64,000 nucleotides of DNA from LMUY01 sp965199165 (GTDB lineage: Bacteria; Pseudomonadota; Alphaproteobacteria; Acetobacterales; Acetobacteraceae), in assembly GCA_965199165.1 (NCBI GenBank), contig OZ240681.1, positions 1,116,001 through 1,180,000 on the forward strand, given 5' to 3'. Positions within the stretch are counted from its first letter, which is position 1. Every line of letters starts with the position of its first letter. A model generated the notes under the pieces. The model saw nothing but the letters and a program-made list of their open reading frames with translations. It ran no database searches and was not told the origin of the DNA. The position numbers were made by a program, and so were the translations under genes. Shown here one piece after another: positions 26,904 to 34,752 of this stretch.

Positions 26904-26935
26904 ACCGGGTGGCGTTACCTGACAGCTTCGCCGCA

Positions 26936-28824
26936 TTAAAAACGATACTGCAATCCTCCGCTGCCGCTGAAGTCGTTCCCGCCAGACCGATCGATCGTCG
27001 TGGTCGCGAAGGCGGTCACCGACAGGGATGGCGTAATCGGCGCCGACACCCCACCCGCGACACGCCCGAAAGGCCGGCGCGAATGAAGCGCGGGCACGCT
27101 CAGCGTGTCCACGATCGCCGGCGCCGAGGTTGCGCCATACTGGATATCGCGCCCGTTCCCGATCACGTTGCTTTCGACCGTCAGGTTGAGGTACGGCTCG
27201 ATCTGGTCGCCAGGTAGGTGAACGGCAGCCGGATCTGCCCGCCGGCGCTCACCACGAGTGAGCTGTCAACCTGCTGGCCAACGTTCAGGGTCAGGACCGG
27301 GTCGCCAGCTTCGCTGAAGCCGTTGACCTTGGCGCGGTCGTACAGCAGGCCGGCGATCGGACCGGCCCGCACGCCGGAGAGGTCGAACAACCTGCCCACC
27401 TTGCCGCCGGTGACGAGGCTGTTGCCGCTGGGCGACGACGAGATCGTGTCGACGACCCCCGGCCGCGAGTTGCGATAGTTCTGGATGCCGCCGGCGATCA
27501 GACCTTGTGCAAAGTAGTTCGCCGTCGCGACGGTGCCGTAGATGCCGAATTGGAAGGAGTTGCTGTTCGTCTTGCCGTTCCCGTTCGAGAGCTTGAGGGA
27601 CGGACTTGCGTAGTCGAAGGCACCGCCGACCAAAGCGGAGTCGTTGATCAGGTACTCGGCGCCGACGGTGCTGCCGACCGAAGAAAGGTTGAAGCCCGCG
27701 CCAGCGGTGGTCCGAGCGCCGCCGGATACATCGCCGTCGGAGAGCACATAGAGCGAGAACCGGTGATCCGGCGCAGCACCCACGCCCGCGCTCGTTCCAG
27801 CATCCGCCAAGTCGCGTTGCGGGGCGAAACCGCTCGCTGTTGCGCCGCCCAGCCTGTCCAAGCGCGAGAACAGCGTCTGTGCGAAGGCCTGCTCGGTGAT
27901 GCTGCCCAACGCACCCTGCGCCGGCAGCGTAGAGGGAGCCTCCAACCGGTTGACGATGTACTCGCCGACGACGGCGAACCCCGCCGAGGTCAGGTGGATG
28001 CCGTCCACGTAATACAGGTACTGGGCCTGCTGCCCGGGATTGCCGATGCAGGTGAGCGGGCAGGTTCCAGTGTTGCTGATGCCATAGAGAGCCGGGCGGG
28101 CCGCTATTTCCGAGACCAACAGACCCTCGTCGACATACTCGACGCGCACGCCGCTCCTGGCGATGGCGGCAAGGGGCGCCTGGAGATCCGCGTTGTAGGC
28201 CGTGTTGAAGGCCAGGCCGATCGGCGTGGTCAGCTTGCCGGCATTGGACGGTTCCAGGGCCGAGTTGGGCGCGCTGTAGACCAGCGTGCGCGCCCCATCG
28301 GCCACGAAATAGTTGATCCCGGTCAACGCCTGGGCGGCGCTCATCGCCGCCGCGGCTGGAACGCCGGCCAGCGTGCCGACGCTCTGGTATGCGCTCGCAT
28401 CGTTGCCGCCAAGGTGCAGCAGGACGAGGTCGGAGGCCGAAATCCTCACACCGGACGCCGCGAACCCTGCGAGTTCCTGGCTGAAACCTGGAAACGAGGC
28501 CACCGTCACGTTCGAGGTGCCAGTCGTCGCGCCCCCGATCGCATAGTCCGACACAGGCAGGTTGAGGATGCCCGCAACCGTATCAACGTAGTTCGTTCCG
28601 CCACTGAGCCGTCCCGTCGGGTAGCGCCCCACGAAGAACTGGTAGTTGGCGGACTTTACCCCGAACTGTTGCGCAGCAATGGCCAGCGCGTTGCCCGTAT
28701 CGGCATAGCTGTCGCCGAACGCCCGGATGCTGGAGAACGTTTGCTGCGCCCAAGCATGCGTCGCCGGCCCTGACACAAGACCAAGCGTCATTGCGACGGA
28801 AGCTAGATTACCGATGTGTCTCAC
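26936..28824 (-). pseudogene. GDSL esterase autotransporter with a one-base frameshift
   Basis: The intact part (547 codons, stop at 27181) has a signal peptide ending WAQQT, block I FGDSYADTGN with Ser39, block III HLGGNDASAY and block V DGIHLTSAGF, so it is an EstA-like passenger esterase followed by most of an autotransporter barrel. After Leu538 (codon 27211-27213) the frame goes wrong and ends 9 codons later. Adding one base near 27208-27211 restores a frame running without stops to 26936, giving GDQIEPYLNLTVES and ending FSGSGGLQYRF with the terminal Phe needed for barrel insertion. Restored length is about 629 residues. Either a true inactivating deletion or a sequencing error in CTGG(G)CGACC. 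Start is a GTG. Confidence 0.82.
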
Positions 28825-29182
28825 AGCTATGGCCGCCCTTGGATGTTCTTGCTTGCGTGGCCTGGACGTCTTTGGTGGGCAGAATGTTTAGTCTGCCGTG
28901 TCATCGCTTACGAATGACACCAAGGTCAGTCAACAAGCTTTCCGGCCTGTAATGTCGTTTCCGGAACAATGTGGCAGATTGGATCCAGGCCGGTAAGCCT
29001 CCCGCGGGTCGTCAAGCGCCCCTACCAACCCGTGGGCCCGCTTCGGCCAGACCGGTGGAACCACGACGCTGCGGATCCACATGCAACGCACTGCGATGGG
29101 ATCTGGCCTTCGGCCCCCCAGCTTGGGGTTGATCGGGATGCATGGTCACATCAGATGCGGCATGCTGAATGGGGGTCCGGAC
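28825..29182. other. 358-base gene-free stretch between divergent genes
   Basis: The region separates the GDSL autotransporter (minus) from the DUF4112 gene (plus) and is less GC-rich than its surroundings near 28880-28970. It holds one clear inverted repeat (28898-28920). On the minus strand a TTGACT lies upstream of that repeat, a possible -35 for the autotransporter, with no convincing -10. I see no gene, RNA or further repeat. Confidence 0.6.
28898..28920. promoter_or_regulatory. Inverted repeat upstream of the GDSL autotransporter
   Basis: Perfect 7-base arms GTGTCAT and ATGACAC separated by 9 bases, 74 bases upstream of the autotransporter start. The symmetry suits a dimeric regulator, or an RNA hairpin in its leader. 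No known consensus is recognised. Confidence 0.4.
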
Positions 29183-29569
29183 ATGCCCGCTGCCTACTAT
29201 CCCGCGCGGGCGAGTGTTACGCCCGACATCGCCACCCGGCTGGCCCGGATGCGCCGCGTCGCCTGGCTGGTGGACGCTGCCTTCCACATCCCCGGCACGC
29301 GGTTCCGCTTCGGGCTGAACAGCCTGATCGGGCTGGCCCCGGTCGCGGGCGACACGCTGCTGGGGCTGGTGTCGCTCTACATCATCCAGCAGGCGCACGC
29401 GCTGGGCGTGCCCAACCACAAGCTGGCGCGGATGCTGGGCAATGTCGCCATCGAGGTCGCCGGCGGCTCGGTGCCGATCCTGGGTGATTTGTTCGACGTG
29501 GCGTTGAAGGCGAATCTGCGCAACATCCGGATCGTGGAACAGCATTTCGGCATCGCGCCGGCGCGGTAG
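29183..29569 (+). CDS. DUF4112 domain-containing protein
   Basis: A 128-residue protein carrying the DUF4112 pattern: RLARMRRVAWLVDAAFHIPG, RFRFGLNSLIGLAPVAGDTL (one hydrophobic segment) and a second segment leading into GGSVPILGDLFDVALKANLR, with NIRIVEQH at the end. Two membrane-associated helices with conserved Gly-Asp turns are characteristic. No function is established for the family. The ATG at 29183 follows GGGGG-containing sequence; an ATG at 29162 is possible. Confidence 0.82.
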   Translation: MPAAYYPARASVTPDIATRLARMRRVAWLVDAAFHIPGTRFRFGLNSLIGLAPVAGDTLLGLVSLYIIQQAHALGVPNHKLARMLGNVAIEVAGGSVPILGDLFDVALKANLRNIRIVEQHFGIAPAR

Positions 29570-29640
29570 CTAACCTCGGTCGACGCCTGGGTGAGGGTGT
29601 TGCCCGTGATAAGGACGTTCGCCTTGTCGGCGGGCAGCCC

Positions 29641-30387
29641 TCACCCCGGCCCTCTCCCGGAAGGAGAGGGAGACGAGGCAGGTCGGGCGGCTTGAATGAG
29701 GCGGCGCATGTGGCGCACGACGGCGGGCAAGCCGTCCAGGATCGCTTGCCCGACGATGAAGTGGCCGATGTTCAGCTCCACCACTTCCGGAAGGGCCGCG
29801 ACAGCCCCCACATTGGCGTAGGTCAGCCCATGGCCGGCATGGCATTCCAACCCGAGCCCGCCAGTCGCGGCAGCGGCCTGGCGTAGGCGCTCCAACTCGT
29901 TCGGGCGCCCCTCGGCATAGGCGCCGGTGTGGAGCTCCACGATATCCGCCCGCAACGCCGCGGCAGCCTGCAATTGCCGCTGGTCCGGGTCGATGAACAG
30001 CGACACGCGGATTCCGGCGTCGCGCAGCGCTGCGACCATGGGCCGCAGTGTCGGCTGCTGCCCTGCCGCGTCCAGCCCGCCCTCCGTCGTCACCTCGGCC
30101 CGGCGCTCCGGCACGATGCAGGCGGCGTGGGGGCGCACGCGCAGGGCAACGGCCACCATCTCGTCGGTCGCCGCCATCTCGAGGTTCAGCGGCTTGCCGA
30201 TCGCGGCGCGCAGCCGGTCGATGTCGGCATCGCGGATGTGGCGCCGGTCCTCCCGCAGATGCGCGGTGATGCCGTCGGCGCCGGCCTCGATCGCGGCCAG
30301 GGCGGCGTCCACCGGGTCCGGATGCGTGCCGCCGCGTGCGTTGCGCACGGTCGCCACGTGGTCGATGTTGACACCCAGCCGGATCAT
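29641..30387 (-). CDS. pdxJ: Pyridoxine 5'-phosphate synthase
   Basis: Condenses 1-deoxyxylulose 5-phosphate with 3-amino-2-oxopropyl phosphate to form pyridoxine 5'-phosphate. The TIM-barrel signatures are clear: RLGVNIDHVATVRNARGG, DGITAHLREDRRHIRD, LEMAATDEMVAVAL, and the C-terminal VVELNIGHFIVGQAIL. The last 11 or so residues (SSPSPSGRGPG) are not family sequence: they are encoded by a copy of the CCCTCTCC/GGAGAGGG palindrome that has run into the gene end. Its start overlaps the pdxA stop by 4 bases. Confidence 0.95.
   Translation of the reverse strand: MIRLGVNIDHVATVRNARGGTHPDPVDAALAAIEAGADGITAHLREDRRHIRDADIDRLRAAIGKPLNLEMAATDEMVAVALRVRPHAACIVPERRAEVTTEGGLDAAGQQPTLRPMVAALRDAGIRVSLFIDPDQRQLQAAAALRADIVELHTGAYAEGRPNELERLRQAAAATGGLGLECHAGHGLTYANVGAVAALPEVVELNIGHFIVGQAILDGLPAVVRHMRRLIQAARPASSPSPSGRGPG
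29650..29670. repeat. Dispersed palindrome CCCTCTCC/GGAGAGGG, copy 2
   Basis: Perfect 8-base arms around CGGAA, overlapping the 3' end of pdxJ, where it encodes part of the tail PSPSGRG. Flanking bases CCCTCACCCCGG match the GGTGAGGG seen beside the copy at 46216. Confidence 0.85.
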
Positions 30388-31358
30388 GCCGCCCTCCGTT
30401 CCGCCAGCTCCGCCGCCATGCGCAGGGCCGCCACCAGGCTGGACGGATCCGCCACCCCCTGCCCGGCGATGGCGAAGGCGGTGCCGTGGTCCGGGGAGGT
30501 GCGGATGATCGGCAGGCCGAGCGTCACGTTCACGCCGCCTGCCATGTCCAGCGTCTTCAGCGGGATCAATGCCTGGTCGTGGTACATGCAGATCGCCGCG
30601 TCGTAGGTTGGCCGCGCCGCATCGGTGAACATGGTGTCGGGCGGGTAGGGTCCGGTGGCAAGAATGCCCTCCGCCTGCAACGCCGCCACGGCCGGGGCGA
30701 TCACCCGGGCTTCCTCGTCCCCCATGGCACCCTGCTCGCCCGCATGCGGGTTCAGCCCGGCCACCGCCAGCCGCGGCGTGGCGATGCCGAAATCCCGCCG
30801 CAGCGCCGCCGCCGTGGCCCGCGCAGTGGCGAGGACGGCGTCCGTCGTCACCCCCTCCAGCGCCCGGCGCAGCGACACGTGGATGGTCACCGGCACCACC
30901 CGCAATTGCGGGCAGGCCAGCATCATCACCGGCGTGCCCCCGGTCAGCGCGCCCAGGAACTCCGTGTGGCCGGGATGGGGGAAGCCGGCTTCATACAGCA
31001 CCGCCTTGCTGATCGGGTTGGTGACGACCGCGGCGCCCTCGCCCGCCTGCACCAGGCGGACCGCACGCTCGATGCTGGCGATCACGGCGGGTGCGTTGGC
31101 CGGGTCCGGGCGGCCGGGCCGGGCGATCTCGGGCAGGTCCAGCGCCAGCACCGGCAGCGCGGCGTCGAAGACGTCGGCCACCTGGTCGGGCGACTTGATC
31201 ACCGCCATCGGCACGTCCAGCGCGCCGATCCAGAACGGGTCCGCGACCATGGCGAAGCGCAGGCCGGTTCCCGCCAGGATGCGCCAGGCCTTTGCGGCGA
31301 TCTCGCCCCCGATCCCGGCCGGGTCGCCCATGGTGAGCAGCAGGGGTTTGGCGCACAT
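30384..31358 (-). CDS. pdxA: 4-hydroxythreonine-4-phosphate dehydrogenase
   Basis: Oxidises 4-phosphohydroxy-L-threonine with NAD, feeding PdxJ in vitamin B6 synthesis. Family motifs are LLTMGDPAGIGGEIAAKAW, FPHPGHTEFLGALTGG (metal His), LNPHAGEQGAMGDEE and AICMYHDQALIPLKTL (metal His). Length about 324 residues is normal. The ATG at 31358 (MCAKPLLL) is preferred; a TTG three codons upstream is possible. It heads the pdxA-pdxJ operon and diverges from ubiK across 85 bases. Confidence 0.95.
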   Translation of the reverse strand: MCAKPLLLTMGDPAGIGGEIAAKAWRILAGTGLRFAMVADPFWIGALDVPMAVIKSPDQVADVFDAALPVLALDLPEIARPGRPDPANAPAVIASIERAVRLVQAGEGAAVVTNPISKAVLYEAGFPHPGHTEFLGALTGGTPVMMLACPQLRVVPVTIHVSLRRALEGVTTDAVLATARATAAALRRDFGIATPRLAVAGLNPHAGEQGAMGDEEARVIAPAVAALQAEGILATGPYPPDTMFTDAARPTYDAAICMYHDQALIPLKTLDMAGGVNVTLGLPIIRTSPDHGTAFAIAGQGVADPSSLVAALRMAAELAERRAA

Positions 31359-31443
31359 GGCGCGCAACCAAACACATAAGCCGCGGCATGCAAACCACCG
31401 GGCGGCCTCCTATATCGCGTGGCATATCTAGGAGAGTGCCGCC

Positions 31444-31764
31444 GTGACCGACCGTCCGCGTTTCTTCGACGACCTTGCCGGCGTGGCCGGCGGTGCGTTC
31501 TCGGCCCTGACCGGGTTGCGCGACGAGGCGGAGGCGACGATTCGCGCCCGCATCGACGAGGCGATCCGCAAACTGGACCTGGTCCGCCGCGAAGACCTGG
31601 AGGCGGTGGAGCAGATGGCCGCCAACGCGCGCGCCGGGCAGGAAGCGGCGGAGTCACGCCTCCTGGTGCTGGAGGCGAAGGTCGCGGCACTCGAAGCGGC
31701 CTCGGTCCCGCCCAGCGACGTGGAGCGGACGGACCCGGACTTCCCCGACCCCGCCGGTATATGA
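31444..31764 (+). CDS. Ubiquinone biosynthesis accessory factor UbiK (BMFP) family
   Basis: A 106-residue protein with an amphipathic N-terminus (RFFDDLAGVAGGAFSALTGL) and a C-terminal coiled coil (QEAAESRLLVLEAKVAALEA), the hallmark of the BMFP/YqiC/UbiK family. UbiK binds lipids and UbiJ and assists ubiquinone synthesis. The middle LDLVRREDLEAVEQMAANAR is the most conserved part. The start is a GTG with GGAG 9 bases upstream. It diverges from pdxA and is followed on the same strand by a YbjN-like gene and proC. Confidence 0.85.
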   Translation: MTDRPRFFDDLAGVAGGAFSALTGLRDEAEATIRARIDEAIRKLDLVRREDLEAVEQMAANARAGQEAAESRLLVLEAKVAALEAASVPPSDVERTDPDFPDPAGI

Positions 31765-31822
31765 CGCAGGTGCAGCAACCGGGCTTGCCCCAGCGGTTTG
31801 TCGCCCGGTAGTCTGACGGTGC

Positions 31823-31854
31823 ATCGAGTCGAGGCCTCAACCCGCTGACTCGAT
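31823..31854. promoter_or_regulatory. Inverted repeat upstream of the YbjN-like gene
   Basis: Arms ATCGAGTC and GACTCGAT (8 of 8 paired) with a 16-base spacer, between ubiK and the YbjN-like gene and 34 bases before the latter's start. It could be an operator or part of a weak terminator; no T run follows. Confidence 0.35.
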
Positions 31855-31887
31855 CCGTGTCCGGCCTTCCTCCAGATGGGAGACCCC

Positions 31888-32397
31888 ATGATGCCGACCG
31901 TCCACTCCGCCCTGCCGGGCGACCCCGCCGCCAACCCGCTCGACGCGCTCGAGCGGATCGTCGGCGACAACGACTGGGCCTTTGACCGCCGCAGCGAAGG
32001 CGAGATGGCGGCCGAGGCACCCGGCAAGTGGTGCGATTACGGCCTGTACTTCTCCTGGTCGCGGGAGATCAGCGCGATGCATTTCACCTGCGCCTTCGAC
32101 CTGAAGGTGCCGGCGGCCAAGCGCGGTGCGCTCTACGAGCTGATGGCGCTGGCGAACGAGAAGTTGTGGATCGGCCATTTCGGCATGGACAGCGACGACG
32201 GCATGCCGCTGTTCCGCCACTCCGTGCTGCTGCGCGGCGCGCGGGGCGCATCGGCCGAGAGCCTGGAGGACATGGTCGACATCGCCATCACCGAGTGCGA
32301 GCGGTTCTACCCGGCGTTCCAGTTCGTGCTGTGGGGCGGCAAGGCGCCCGCCGACGCGCTCGCCGCCGCCATGCTGGAGTGCGTGGGCGAGGCGTGA
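31888..32397 (+). CDS. YbjN domain-containing protein
   Basis: A 169-residue soluble protein with a YbjN fold: NPLDALERIVGDNDWAFDRR, an alternating strand-helix core (YGLYFSWSREISAMHFTCAF) and LALANEKLWIGHFGMDS-type segment (here ELMALANEKLWIGHFGMDSD). YbjN proteins resemble type III secretion chaperones and influence stress and motility in enterics, but the molecular role is open. The ATG at 31888 has GGGAG 5 bases upstream. Its stop overlaps the GTG of proC, so the two are translated together. Confidence 0.83.
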   Translation: MMPTVHSALPGDPAANPLDALERIVGDNDWAFDRRSEGEMAAEAPGKWCDYGLYFSWSREISAMHFTCAFDLKVPAAKRGALYELMALANEKLWIGHFGMDSDDGMPLFRHSVLLRGARGASAESLEDMVDIAITECERFYPAFQFVLWGGKAPADALAAAMLECVGEA

Positions 32398-33191
32398 CCC
32401 CCTCCGTCCTGCTGCTTGGCGGCGGGAAGATGGGTGGCGCCATGCTGGCGGGCTGGCGCCGTGCGGGATTGGCGCACAGCTACGTGGTCGACCCGGCGCC
32501 GGTCGCCGCCACCCTCGGCGGGACCGGCGTGACGGTGGTGCAGTCGGCGGACGCAATCCCCGCTGACTTCGCTCCGGACGCCGTGGTGCTTGCGGTCAAG
32601 CCGCAGGCGGCCGATGCGGCCTTGCCCGGCATCGCCCGGTTCACCCGCGACGCCACGGTGATCTCCATCATGGCTGGCAGGACCGTCGCCGCCATCAGCG
32701 GTCTGACAGGGTCCGCCTGCGTCGTCCGCGCCATGCCCAACACGCCGGCGGCGATCGGCGAAGGCTTCACGGCGCTGTTCGCGGCACCTGCCGTCGCCGA
32801 GCCGCAGCGCCAGCTGGCCCAGACCCTGCTCGCCTCGGTCGGTGAGGTCGCCTGGCTGACGGAGGAGCGGCAGCTCGACGCCGTCACCGCCGTGTCCGGA
32901 GGCGGCCCGGCCTACGTCTTCCTGCTGGCGGAGCTGTTGGAGGCGGCGGCGATCGAACAAGGGTTGCCGGCCGACCTGGCACGGCGGCTTGCCCGGCGCA
33001 CCGTCGCGGGCTCCGGCGCGTTGCTGGCCGCCAGCGCCGATGATGCCGCGGAGATGCGCCGCGCCGTGACCAGCCCGGCCGGAACGACGGAACGCGCCTT
33101 GGCGGTGCTGATGGCGCCCGATGCCTGGCCGTCCCTGGTCAGCCGCGCCGTCGCGGCGGCGACGGACCGCTCGCGCGCATTGTCGGGCTGA
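32394..33191 (+). CDS. proC: Pyrroline-5-carboxylate reductase
   Basis: Last step of proline synthesis, reducing pyrroline-5-carboxylate with NAD(P)H. The 265-residue protein has the Rossmann start SVLLLGGGKMGGAMLAGW, the CVVRAMPNTPAAIGEG segment, and the C-terminal signature LDAVTAVSGGGPAYVFLLAE followed by VTSPAGTTERAL. The start is a GTG that shares bases with the stop of the YbjN-like gene (GTGA). Confidence 0.95.
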   Translation: MTPSVLLLGGGKMGGAMLAGWRRAGLAHSYVVDPAPVAATLGGTGVTVVQSADAIPADFAPDAVVLAVKPQAADAALPGIARFTRDATVISIMAGRTVAAISGLTGSACVVRAMPNTPAAIGEGFTALFAAPAVAEPQRQLAQTLLASVGEVAWLTEERQLDAVTAVSGGGPAYVFLLAELLEAAAIEQGLPADLARRLARRTVAGSGALLAASADDAAEMRRAVTSPAGTTERALAVLMAPDAWPSLVSRAVAAATDRSRALSG

Positions 33192-33240
33192 TGGCGGCCG
33201 CCGGGCTGGCAATCCTGCGGCAACGAACCACCTGACCAGC

Positions 33241-33954
33241 ATGGATGATGCGGAATTCGACGCGGCCCTGGTGGCTGCTGCCTTCGCCCAGGCCGGGGAG
33301 ACCGGCTGGCCCGGGCTGAGCATCGTGGACGTGGCGCGGGGGGCGGGGCTGCCGCTGGACCGGGCGCGCGCCCGCTTTCCGGGGCCCGGGGCGGTGCTGC
33401 AACGGTTCGGTGTGCTGGCGGACCAGGCGGCGCTGGCCGATGCCGCCGCCTTGGGGACGCCGCGCGACCGCATCTTCGACCTGCTCATGCGCCGGTTCGA
33501 CATGTTGCAGCAGCATCGGGCCGGCATGCTGGCGTTGCTGAGGGCCCTGCCGCTGAACCCGCTGCTGGCACTGACCTTGGGCGCGGCCACGGTGCGGAGC
33601 ATGGCATGGATGCTGGAAGCCGCCGGAGTGTCCGCCGCCGGGCTGCGCGGCCTGATCCGGTCCGAGGCGCTGGTGGGCGTCTGGTTGTATGCGTTGCGCG
33701 CATGGAAGGACGATGAGAGCGCCGACCTCGCGGGAACCATGGCGGCGATGGACCGCGGCCTGGACCAGGCCCAGCGGCTGTTCGACATGATCGCGCCGAA
33801 AGGCGACACGGCGGCCGAGGACGGGATGGAAGGCGTGGTCGACCTTCCGGACGACCCGGACACGGCGGTCGATCCGGACACGGCGGCCGACCTGCTGGTC
33901 CGGGCCAACCCGCCACCGCCGCCGGCCATGGACCCGCCGCCCTCACCCCCGTGA
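33241..33954 (+). CDS. TetR-type regulator, possibly COQ9-like
   Basis: A 237-residue helical protein. The first 50 residues look like a TetR helix-turn-helix (GLSIVDVARGAGLPLDRARA then RFPGPGAVLQRFG), and the rest is a helical ligand or lipid-binding domain ending in an acidic, Pro-rich tail (PDDPDTAVDPDTAADLL). COQ9 proteins share the same TetR-derived fold, and the segment WLYALRAWKDDESADLAGTM resembles the COQ9 end, so a ubiquinone-related lipid-binding role is an alternative; ubiK lies two genes upstream. It starts 49 bases after proC. Confidence 0.65.
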   Translation: MDDAEFDAALVAAAFAQAGETGWPGLSIVDVARGAGLPLDRARARFPGPGAVLQRFGVLADQAALADAAALGTPRDRIFDLLMRRFDMLQQHRAGMLALLRALPLNPLLALTLGAATVRSMAWMLEAAGVSAAGLRGLIRSEALVGVWLYALRAWKDDESADLAGTMAAMDRGLDQAQRLFDMIAPKGDTAAEDGMEGVVDLPDDPDTAVDPDTAADLLVRANPPPPPAMDPPPSPP

Positions 33955-33975
33955 CGATGGGTGATTGACCCATCG
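33955..33975. terminator. Hairpin between the TetR-type gene and the phasin gene
   Basis: Perfect 8-base arms CGATGGGT and ACCCATCG with loop GATTG, starting on the base after the TetR-type stop codon. No T run follows, so it may be a terminator, or an operator ahead of the phasin gene. Confidence 0.4.
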
Positions 33976-34044
33976 ACCCGGCAGCGCCAGGTTGATGACG
34001 ACAGCCCGACTGGGAGCGTTGCCTAGAACAAGAAGGATGCGGCG

Positions 34045-34560
34045 ATGTCTGACGATCCGACCAAGACTTTCTCCAATGCCACCCATGCCGGCGTGAATGC
34101 CGCACAGGCTGTCGGCGAGAAGATGACCAGCATGGGCGCCAATGCGATGAACGAGTTCCATCGCATGTTCGCGGACCTGAAGATGCCGATGATGCCCGAC
34201 ATGGAAGCGCTGATGGCGGCGCATCGGCGTAACCTGGAGACGCTGTCGGCCGCCAACCGCGTGGCGCTGGAAGGGGCGCAGGCCGTCGCCCGCCGCAACA
34301 TGGAGATCATGCAGCAGACGATGGCGGAGCTGACGGACGGCATGCGCCAATTCAGCCCGACGGAAGCGCCGCAAACCCGTGCAGTCCGGCAGGCGGACAT
34401 GCTGAAGAGCGCCTATGAGCGGGCCGTGTCCAACATGCAGGAGATCGGCGACCTCATCCAGCGCTCCAATGGGGAGGCGTTGGAGCTGTTGAACAAACGC
34501 TTCGTCGAAGCCGTCGACGAGGTCAAGGGGCTGGTCGCCAAGGGACAAGGCTCGGAGTAG
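34045..34560 (+). CDS. Phasin family protein
   Basis: A 171-residue amphipathic helical protein with a phasin_2-type core (MNEFHRMFADLKMPMMPDME, then LETLSAANRVALEGAQAVAR and MADLTDG-like MAELTDGMRQF). Phasins coat polyhydroxyalkanoate granules and stabilise their surface. A good ribosome-binding site (AAGGA) precedes the ATG. It is transcribed in the same direction as proC and the TetR-type gene. No PHA synthase gene is in the window, so granule function rests on family membership alone. Confidence 0.85.
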   Translation: MSDDPTKTFSNATHAGVNAAQAVGEKMTSMGANAMNEFHRMFADLKMPMMPDMEALMAAHRRNLETLSAANRVALEGAQAVARRNMEIMQQTMAELTDGMRQFSPTEAPQTRAVRQADMLKSAYERAVSNMQEIGDLIQRSNGEALELLNKRFVEAVDEVKGLVAKGQGSE

Positions 34561-34677
34561 CGGTCCCTGCGAAGCGGGTTGTTCGTCTGGTTGCCGCCTT
34601 CTCCGGGTTCCGTTGGAGCAAGGAAGCCTTAACGTCGTTGCCTTACGCTGCCGCCTTACCCGCATGGGACAGGTGGT

Positions 34678-34752
34678 ATGGACTGGCAAGACGTGCGGCT
34701 CGTCACAGCCTGGCTGATCGCGGCGCTGGGAGTCTACACGGTCATCCTGTGA
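34678..34752 (+). CDS. Possible 24-residue membrane peptide
   Basis: ATG at 34678 with AGGTGG just upstream encodes MDWQDVRLVTAWLIAALGVY followed by TVIL: a charged head and one hydrophobic helix. The last 11 bases overlap the end of copA on the other strand. It could be a chance open frame; the ribosome-binding site and helix are the only support. Confidence 0.22.
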   Translation: MDWQDVRLVTAWLIAALGVYTVIL

